NCBI GenBank assembly: GCA_013180565.1
Contig: QBUN01000285.1
Location: 1-6,335 of the forward strand
DNA from: Candidatus Methanophaga sp. GoMg3.2
Lineage (GTDB): Archaea > Halobacteriota > Syntropharchaeia > Alkanophagales > Methanospirareceae
Direction of reading: 5' to 3'
Length of the DNA: 6,335 nt
In this document: in pieces, positions 1-3,923 of the stretch
Layout of the letters: every line of letters begins with the position of its first letter
Numbering within the stretch: position 1 is the stretch's first letter
Translations under genes and position numbers: made by a program
Notes under the pieces: model-generated
The model's database searches: none
Told to the model about the DNA's origin: nothing
The model's input: only the letters and a program-made list of their open reading frames with translations

Positions 1-2
1 AT

Positions 3-77
3 GATAAAATTTCTGTGCTCACTAAAGAGCAAAGGGAGATTATTGAAAAGTTGGGGTTTGCGGATGCACTCTTTTAG
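3..77 (+). CDS. C-terminal end of an unidentified plus-strand gene (partial)
   Basis: An open frame enters from the left edge and ends at a TAG at 75-77. The visible tail includes LTKEQREIIEKLGFADALF, which has the composition of a real helical C-terminus and is the only plausible plus-strand coding sequence here. It converges on the minus-strand HEPN gene, whose coding sequence breaks off about 27 bp away. That makes it a candidate for the gene, perhaps a transposase, that disrupted the HEPN gene. I do not recognise the family. With only 24 residues visible no function can be assigned, and the frame could be open by chance. Confidence 0.4.
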   Translation, partial: DKISVLTKEQREIIEKLGFADALF

Positions 78-78
78 G

Positions 79-107
79 GTTGTAGCCTATACAACGCTGA
101 AAGTCAG
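79..107. repeat. Two small adjacent hairpins at a gene-end junction
   Basis: Directly after the plus-strand stop at 75-77 lies a 6-bp perfect inverted repeat, GTTGTA (79-84) and TACAAC (90-95), with a 5-nt loop. A 4-bp one, CTGA (97-100) and TCAG (104-107), follows with a 3-nt loop. The second contains the stop codon of the truncated HEPN gene. No T-tract follows on either strand, so a classic intrinsic terminator is not supported. Subterminal hairpins are a feature of some insertion-sequence ends (IS200/IS605 type), but no transposase is visible to support that. Confidence 0.3.
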
Positions 108-340
108 GTTATTAACAAATCACGATGCCATGAACCGGACATGGGAATTGAAATGCATTTAGCTCCCAATATTTGTTTAAGTATGTTTTCAATCCCCGTG
201 TAAAAATTATGTAAAAATGTGCCCATACCCGCTAGCTCGGCGACTGTTTTGTCTGGTTTACCTTCTATCTTTTTTAGTTCAGCAAGGACTGCGGAGATAT
301 TTTCCAGTTCTACATCTACTTTTTCTCTTACATTAGCCAT
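104..340 (-). CDS. HepT-like HEPN-domain protein, C-terminally truncated
   Basis: This 78-residue protein matches the N-terminal half of HepT-like HEPN proteins, the partners of MNT nucleotidyltransferases. The first helices (about residues 5-25) lead to LHNFYTGIENILKQI (about 43-57) and the family signature SWHRDLL (70-76). Family members are usually about 130-160 residues, and their RNase motif (R-X4-6-H, often followed by a Tyr that the MNT partner AMPylates) lies in the missing second half. After WHRDLL only Ile-Thr and a TGA remain, and no downstream frame restores the motif. The ATG lies inside the end of the upstream MNT gene (8-bp overlap), with AGGGG about 10 nt before it, so the two are translationally coupled. 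I infer that the toxin activity is lost; the stub could still bind the MNT protein. Confidence 0.8.
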   Translation of the reverse strand: MANVREKVDVELENISAVLAELKKIEGKPDKTVAELAGMGTFLHNFYTGIENILKQILGAKCISIPMSGSWHRDLLIT

Positions 341-599
341 ATAATTTCATCCCCTCTTTTTCTACCAATTTGTTAAATGGATTCTCTTTATCCAGGTTAA
401 CTATGTCTATGGGCATTGTGATCTCAAGTAATAACTCGCCATAGAATTCAAAGAAACGCTCAGGTTCTATTCCCCTAACACCAATATCAATGTCATTTGG
501 ATCTTCTCTATCAAGGCAAGAGCCAAATAAGATTACTGTCCTCAGATTGTATTTTTTTGCATACTTTAATATAGTTGCTTTATCTTTTTCTGATATCAT
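333..599 (-). CDS. MntA-like minimal nucleotidyltransferase (MNT), partner of HepT-like gene
   Basis: This 88-residue protein is a complete minimal nucleotidyltransferase. It has a strand leading into LFGS (24-27), the metal-binding pair DID (36-38) and a third acidic residue in PIDIV (D65). The ending EGMKLYG is typical of the short MNT antitoxin-like subfamily. In characterised MntA-HepT systems this enzyme transfers AMP to the HEPN toxin and neutralises it. The spacing between GS and the first Asp is 8 residues, not the usual 10, so the loop is shortened. The ATG is preceded immediately by an in-frame TAA, which fixes the start. GGAGGT at 611-616 lies 11 nt upstream, rather far for a Shine-Dalgarno site, and overlaps the end of a 15-codon mini-ORF. 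The truncated HepT-like gene follows with an 8-bp overlap. Confidence 0.85.
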   Translation of the reverse strand: MISEKDKATILKYAKKYNLRTVILFGSCLDREDPNDIDIGVRGIEPERFFEFYGELLLEITMPIDIVNLDKENPFNKLVEKEGMKLYG

Positions 600-607
600 T
601 TATCTTC

Positions 608-655
608 TTACCTCCATTTTTTGATTTCTTCTTTTTCTTTTTTGGCAATGTTCAT
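608..655 (-). CDS. 15-codon mini-ORF (leader peptide or gene remnant)
   Basis: Between the zinc-ribbon and MNT genes is an ATG at 653-655 with GGAGG (660-664) four nt upstream. It reads MNIAKKEKEEIKKWR and then TAA at 608-610. Its last codons contain the GGAGGT that serves the MNT gene at 599, so ribosomes leaving the mini-ORF would be positioned for reinitiation. The peptide is highly charged and looks like the N-terminal helix of a longer protein, so it may be what remains of a deleted gene. Calling it a translated leader is inference. Confidence 0.35.
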   Translation of the reverse strand: MNIAKKEKEEIKKWR

Positions 656-670
656 TTTGCCTCCGTTTCA

Positions 671-877
671 TTAGTGTTCCGCAAAGAAAACGGCTCCTAA
701 TTGCGTTTGACCAAGTTCTGTCAGTTCGACTTCATCCATAGACAAAATCCCGCATCCGGGACACACAATGTCATTCTCAAAACGAGGTCGGTTTTCCTCT
801 ACTGGGAAAGAGATTTTACCTACGTCACAGTTGAATTCTCTTCTGCATTTCGTACATAGAAAATTTAGTTTTGTCAT
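671..877 (-). CDS. Small zinc-ribbon protein
   Basis: This 68-residue protein has two CxxC knuckles, C8-x2-C11 and C39-x2-C42, plus an extra Cys at 17. This is the layout of a zinc ribbon of the kind found in small nucleic-acid- or protein-binding accessory proteins. Conserved-looking blocks are RPRFENDIVCPGCG and DEVELTELGQTQL. I recall similar stand-alone hypothetical proteins in archaea and bacteria, but no function is established to my knowledge. The ATG is well supported: GGAGGGGG at 885-892 lies 7 nt upstream. It overlaps the stop of the preceding MNT gene in an ATGA arrangement, so translation is probably coupled. There is no signal peptide or membrane segment, so a cytoplasmic protein is expected. 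The next MNT gene starts 71 bp downstream. Confidence 0.75.
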   Translation of the reverse strand: MTKLNFLCTKCRREFNCDVGKISFPVEENRPRFENDIVCPGCGILSMDEVELTELGQTQLGAVFFAEH

Positions 878-1113
878 GTTTCTTCCCCCTCCAGAACATT
901 CTGAATTAAAGCTTCAAGCTCAAGAAACTTAAAGAAACCTATCGGCTCCTCAAATTCAACCAATATATCTACATCACTTGTTTCCTTATCTTCGCCTCGC
1001 ACGACGGAACCGAAGATACCTATTTCTTTAACTTTAAACTGCTTTGTCAGAAGCAGCTTGTTCTCTTTTACTATTTTTTCTATCTTCTTAAGCATATTTC
1101 TTTCTTGCTCCAT
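874..1113 (-). CDS. Nucleotidyltransferase (MNT) domain protein, C-terminally truncated
   Basis: From the ATG at 1113 this encodes 79 residues. A Lys/Glu-rich N-terminal helix is followed by IGIFGS and a canonical GS-X10-D-x-D motif (G35-S36, D47, D49; the sequence around it is RGEDKETSDVDILVEF), then PIGFFKFLELE. Family members normally continue about 25-30 residues through a strand of the VDLV type carrying the third catalytic Asp. Here the frame ends after ALIQNVLEGEET, so that strand is absent. The start is chosen because AAGGAGGTGATC (1116-1127), a near-exact complement of the 16S rRNA 3' end, ends just before this ATG; an upstream TTG at 1149 is only an open-frame extension. The protein follows the STAND gene by 36 bp and overlaps the zinc-ribbon start by 4 bp. 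AMP transfer is doubtful without the third Asp. Confidence 0.8.
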   Translation of the reverse strand: MEQERNMLKKIEKIVKENKLLLTKQFKVKEIGIFGSVVRGEDKETSDVDILVEFEEPIGFFKFLELEALIQNVLEGEET

Positions 1114-1115
1114 CA

Positions 1116-1127
1116 GATCACCTCCTT
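1116..1127 (-). promoter_or_regulatory. Near-perfect Shine-Dalgarno site deciding the MNT start
   Basis: On the minus strand AAGGAGGTGATC matches the complement of the conserved 16S rRNA 3' end over 12 bases. Its GGAGG core lies 7 nt before the ATG at 1111-1113. This supports starting the MNT gene at 1113 and suggests strong, independent translation of the small genes after the large STAND gene. Confidence 0.8.
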
Positions 1128-1149
1128 CAAAATATTGTGTAGTTCTCAA

Positions 1150-3474
1150 TCATTTTTTATTTACGATTTTTAATACAAAGTTCTGGTAAAGCTGGGACAA
1201 TGTATTGGCTTCTAAGTAAAATGGTTGTAACCTCTCTTTAATCAATGGAATAAATGCTTGTAACCTCTCTTTAAACAATAGAATAGCTTCAATAAATTTG
1301 ATACGCATCACATTAGCTCCAATAACTTGCTGCAATGGCTCTGGTAGCCCCTCAAGTGAATTCTTTACATTCTCAGGAAGCTTATCAAAATTATATGCTA
1401 TGGCCTTTTCATTAGGCCACCACTCCGCCACATCCTTTTCTGAGAGATTGAGCAATAATTTATTCCTTACATCATCTGAAAACGTATCTAAATTATACAC
1501 TACTGCAAATAGAACAGCCCACGCAGCCTCATCCTTTTTTGAGAGATTGAGCAGTAATTTATTCCTTGCTTCATCAGGAAACTTATCAAAATTATCTGCT
1601 ACTGCTCTTGCAACCTCCCACACCGCCTCGTCATATTCTGAGAGTTTGAACAACCAAGCCGTTACATCTTCCGGAAGCGTATCCGGTTTATTTGCTACAA
1701 CTCTTGCAACGGCCCATGCAGCGGCATCTTTTTCTAAGAGATCGAGCAATATATTAGTCTTTACATCCTCAGGGAGCTCATAGAAATTGTCCGCTATGGC
1801 CATTAAAAAAAATATAGTATCCCCTCTCTTTTCAGCGAGTTTGAGCATTAATTTACTAAAAATCACCCTATTTATTCTTGTGAAATCTTCATCTTCAACA
1901 AGGAGATTCTTTAAGGCTTCAGAATATGAAGGATGCGAAAATCTTATGTCTTCGCCATCAATATTGATTTTATCATCCCTAAACCAATTCAGAACCCTAT
2001 CAAACCCCCATGCATCTTTTAAATTTAATTCCTTCACTAATTCTTGGTACGTTTCTCTAACAAACTCAACACTCAAAGAGTCGTAAATCGAGAGGAATGA
2101 CAGGAATAAAATCTTATCATCTGTCATATTTTTTATTTCTTCTGCAAATGCCTTTGCTGTCTCTTTTGATTTCTCTTTGATTTCCTCTTTTAGCACACTT
2201 TCTTCTTCTTTGTCAAAAGTGGCCACCGCAAAGTCCTTTATATTCATAGGCGTAGGTAAAATCTTTTTATCCTCAATAGACTCTAAGACCAATTCCTTTA
2301 ATTCCTTATTTTCAAGCCATCTACAATTTTCTGCTTCTGCCCACGAAAGAAGGATCTCTTTTCTCTTTTCAGCATCGTAAGATGGCTTCTTTACATTCAA
2401 TTTCCTCTCAAACTCTTTAAGCTCCTTTGCTGATAATTTCTCTTTCTCGAACTCCTTAAAAACCTCCTCGCGTGAGGTTAATATTACATAAGCATCCTTA
2501 ACTTGCCTAACTGTATCTATTATGGTTCCAATTTCTCTTTCTAAACCCTCTCTTCGCTCATATTTTGTCTTTCCAAAAGGGTCCTCAAAATAGATGATGT
2601 GTCTGGGCTTCAGCTCCGCACTTATATTTTCTAATCTTTTTCTCACCTCAATCCTTTCTGTTGGTTCTCCGCCCTTAATCCATTTCGGCTCATATCCGCT
2701 ATTATAGTAGTCCCACATAAGCCTGACAGCAGTAAATGTTTTCCCGTATTCCGGTGTGCCAGTAATAAAAACAAATCTCTTTTCTTTTAGCGTCCTCGCC
2801 ATGTCTTCGTACTCTAAAGGGGGAACATATACCTCGTCAATCCGTCCATACCATTTACTGCCCGCCTCTATTTTCTCCAAGAAATCAAACAGTCTGCCTC
2901 TTTGTTGGACCTTGTCGACATCGGCAACGAAAAAGGTTTTCGTTTTATATGAAATTTGTTCACAGTATTTCCTATCCAATGGCTCTAAAACATCAAAAAA
3001 ATCTAGTGTGAAGAGTACAAAAGTTTCTTTTATTTCCTCGCCATGTTCCTTTTTGTAGTAACTACGATATGGATTAATAATATCGCTTTTCAAAAATTTT
3101 ATTATTTCTTTCCTGTTTATGGGCTCTACCTCTATATCCTCATCAATTTCTTCCGTTCCTAAACCCACCTCAAGGGGAATAAATTTATAAGCTTTATGCG
3201 GAATTCTAATCGTTGTAAGTTTCCCTACAAGTTCAAGTGCCGTTTGGATATGATCAACAATCAGCACATAGTTGTCCGAGCCTTCAATTTCACTTATCCC
3301 TTTTGATATTTGAATTTCTTCTCTCTTTAATTCTCCTATTTTCTTTTCTAACGGATCTGAAAGATAATTTTGTCTAATCACATCTTCTTCAAATCCTGTT
3401 TTCTCCGCTATCTCTCTTGCCAAAGCTTCAAATCCCAGAATATCTACGTAAACAAGATACTTTTTTTTGCTCAT
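1150..3474 (-). CDS. STAND NTPase with N-terminal nucleotide-cyclase-like domain and C-terminal helical repeats
   Basis: This 774-residue protein has three parts. Residues 1-200 look like a class III nucleotide cyclase: YVDILGF carries a metal-type Asp (D11), EGSDNYVLIV a second (D67), and PLEVGLG (100-106) fits the following core strand. Residues 215-400 form a P-loop STAND NTPase of the nSTAND3 type: YVPPLEYEDM, Walker A GTPEYGKT (239-246), Walker B-like HIIYFEDPFGK (292-302) and a sensor strand VILTSRE (330-336). An all-helical linker follows, then about five 31-33-residue helical repeats (555-716), usually a ligand-sensing or protein-binding region. No signal peptide or membrane segment is seen. 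Known STAND proteins act as oligomerising switches in immunity or signalling; synthesis of a nucleotide signal on activation is my inference. The ATG has only a weak AAGAAG upstream, but the gene starts 9 bp after the -1-frame end of the preceding small gene, suggesting coupling. Confidence 0.85.
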   Translation of the reverse strand: MSKKKYLVYVDILGFEALAREIAEKTGFEEDVIRQNYLSDPLEKKIGELKREEIQISKGISEIEGSDNYVLIVDHIQTALELVGKLTTIRIPHKAYKFIPLEVGLGTEEIDEDIEVEPINRKEIIKFLKSDIINPYRSYYKKEHGEEIKETFVLFTLDFFDVLEPLDRKYCEQISYKTKTFFVADVDKVQQRGRLFDFLEKIEAGSKWYGRIDEVYVPPLEYEDMARTLKEKRFVFITGTPEYGKTFTAVRLMWDYYNSGYEPKWIKGGEPTERIEVRKRLENISAELKPRHIIYFEDPFGKTKYERREGLEREIGTIIDTVRQVKDAYVILTSREEVFKEFEKEKLSAKELKEFERKLNVKKPSYDAEKRKEILLSWAEAENCRWLENKELKELVLESIEDKKILPTPMNIKDFAVATFDKEEESVLKEEIKEKSKETAKAFAEEIKNMTDDKILFLSFLSIYDSLSVEFVRETYQELVKELNLKDAWGFDRVLNWFRDDKINIDGEDIRFSHPSYSEALKNLLVEDEDFTRINRVIFSKLMLKLAEKRGDTIFFLMAIADNFYELPEDVKTNILLDLLEKDAAAWAVARVVANKPDTLPEDVTAWLFKLSEYDEAVWEVARAVADNFDKFPDEARNKLLLNLSKKDEAAWAVLFAVVYNLDTFSDDVRNKLLLNLSEKDVAEWWPNEKAIAYNFDKLPENVKNSLEGLPEPLQQVIGANVMRIKFIEAILLFKERLQAFIPLIKERLQPFYLEANTLSQLYQNFVLKIVNKK
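1225..1273. repeat. Direct repeat, 16 bp, 33-bp period, within the STAND gene end
   Basis: TTGTAACCTCTCTTTA occurs at 1225-1240 and again at 1258-1273, and the similarity continues into the flanking bases (CAATGGAATA versus CAATAGAATA). The 33-bp period encodes an 11-residue duplication visible in the protein tail as KERLQAF and KERLQPF. It is in frame and looks like a recent tandem duplication. Confidence 0.8.
1327..1812 (-). repeat. Five degenerate helical repeats encoded in tandem (about 99 bp each)
   Basis: Residues 555-716 of the cyclase-STAND protein divide into units of 31-33 residues with the pattern [AV]W-x-VA-x-A[VI]A-x-N-x-D-x-[LF]P-[ED]-[DE]-V-x-N-x-LL-x-L-S-x-KDEA. Units 3 and 4 share the stretch RNKLLLNLS exactly. 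Unit 5 is degenerate at its start (EWWPNEKAIAYNF). At DNA level neighbouring units remain recognisably alike, for example GAGAGATTGAGCA near 1441 and 1540, so the array probably grew by unequal recombination. The pattern resembles HEAT-like solenoids, which in STAND proteins usually recognise the trigger. Confidence 0.75.
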
Positions 3475-3483
3475 TTTGCTTCT

Positions 3484-3586
3484 TTACCGATTTGCAAACC
3501 AAACACAGTAATCCTTTAAGGGTTGATAGTTTGCAGGATCCCCGTTATTAACCTCCAAATCACAGAGAGGGTGGTGATATTTTTTA
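3484..3586 (-). other. Alternative -1-frame C-terminus of the GGWQGR protein (A6-tract frameshift)
   Basis: Just after codons for SITLKN the minus strand has A6 (3580-3585). In frame 0 the protein ends in the unconvincing TTLSVIWRLITGILQTINP. Shifting by -1 at this tract gives a hydrophilic tail that begins YHHPLCDLEV and ends DYCVWFANR, with TAA at 3484-3486, only 9 bp before the start of the STAND gene. The site reads A-AAA-AAT in frame, which is slippery-like. Either translation slips there, or one A was lost by mutation or sequencing error. The better tail composition and the operon spacing favour the -1 frame as ancestral. Confidence 0.6.
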
Positions 3587-3761
3587 ACGTTATGCTATCC
3601 CAGCGAATGCAAATGAAGTCATTGCTGTCGTCATCTTCACCTATTTCTGAAACTCGCCCTTGCCATCCTCCGATACACAAATCCTCAAAATCAGGACACG
3701 GCATACCTTCCTTCACTTTAACCGAATCGCCTATTTTTAAACTTGTACGTTTCTTTTTCAT
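3516..3761 (-). CDS. Small GGWQGR-motif (SH3/KOW-like) protein, probably frameshifted near its end
   Basis: The frame-0 product is 81 residues. It starts with KIGDSVKVKEG (about 9-19), continues with PCPDF and IGGWQGRVSEIGEDDD (about 30-45) and then ICIRWDSITLKN. The GDxVxVKxG / GGWxGRV / ICIxWDS pattern is that of a small all-beta, SH3- or KOW-like domain that I recall in hypothetical or 'calcium-binding'-named proteins of archaea and bacteria; no function is established. From about residue 62 the frame-0 tail looks non-native, and a -1 shift in an A6 tract gives a better ending at 3484 and a protein of about 92 residues. The ATG has AGGA 8 nt upstream. It is the first gene after a 160-bp gap and is directly followed by the cyclase-STAND gene, so it likely heads that operon. 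Confidence 0.7.
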   Translation of the reverse strand: MKKKRTSLKIGDSVKVKEGMPCPDFEDLCIGGWQGRVSEIGEDDDSNDFICIRWDSITLKNITTLSVIWRLITGILQTINP

Positions 3762-3800
3762 GTTTAGTATCCTGTTGTCATTGACGTTCTATTGTAATGT

Positions 3801-3818
3801 TAAGTGCTATTGCACCTA
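3801..3818. repeat. Short imperfect inverted repeat
   Basis: TAAGTGC (3801-3807) and GCACCTA (3812-3818) form a 7-bp palindrome with one mismatch and a 4-nt centre, 40 bp upstream of the ATG at 3761. It could be a small operator but is near chance level. Confidence 0.3.
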
Positions 3819-3833
3819 ACTTCGGTATTCGCA

Positions 3834-3860
3834 TTACATAATATGCCGCCATATTTGTAA
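3834..3860. repeat. Inverted repeat, candidate operator, upstream of the STAND operon
   Basis: TTACATAATATG (3834-3845) and CATATTTGTAA (3850-3860) pair over 11 bp with a single extra T in one arm, around a CCGC centre. It lies about 75-100 bp upstream of the ATG at 3761, a plausible place for a dimeric regulator to bind. No T-tract follows, so it does not look like an intrinsic terminator. No regulator gene is visible in the window. Confidence 0.45.
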
Positions 3861-3923
3861 ATATACGTGCACTATTGCATATATACTTTAGACGTCCCGA
3901 AGGTATCACGATTTAATCTTTTT

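Larger units (their letters stand above)
3762..3923. other. Intergenic region, presumed promoter of the downstream gene set
   Basis: This 162-bp, AT-rich gap separates the NB-ARC gene from the next minus-strand set and is the longest non-coding stretch in the window. It contains two inverted repeats (listed separately) and the octamer CTATTGCA twice (3807-3814 and 3872-3879). I see no convincing bacterial -35/-10 pair. AT-rich motifs such as GTATATTTACAAATATGG on the minus strand could include an archaeal TATA box, but I cannot place one firmly. There is no clear intrinsic terminator after the NB-ARC stop; the only candidate is a 2-bp stem with a TTCG loop, without a T-tract. Confidence 0.5.

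Noticed and set aside
79..107. Intrinsic terminator for the plus-strand gene or the HEPN gene
   Set aside because: The stems are only 6 and 4 bp, and no T-tract follows on either strand.
874..1149. Longer form of the MNT protein starting at a TTG
   Set aside because: The extra 12 codons span the Shine-Dalgarno site itself (AAGGAGGTGATC), and the ATG at 1113 is ideally spaced from it.
1298..1783. Plus-strand open frame of 161 codons
   Set aside because: It is antisense to the helical repeats of the STAND gene. Its Ser/Thr/Ala-rich repetitive product simply mirrors the repeat codons, and the minus-strand protein has clear domains.
1225..1812. CRISPR-like array
   Set aside because: The repeats are degenerate, in frame with a protein and without unique spacers; they encode helical repeat units.
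3523..3819. Plus-strand open frame of 98 codons over the GGWQGR gene
   Set aside because: The product has no family features, and the opposite strand encodes the recognisable GDSVKVKEG / GGWQGR protein with a Shine-Dalgarno site.
3762..3923. tRNA or structured RNA gene in the intergenic gap
   Set aside because: No cloverleaf, no conserved T-loop sequence and only short dyads are present; the region is AT-rich without an extended fold that I can see.
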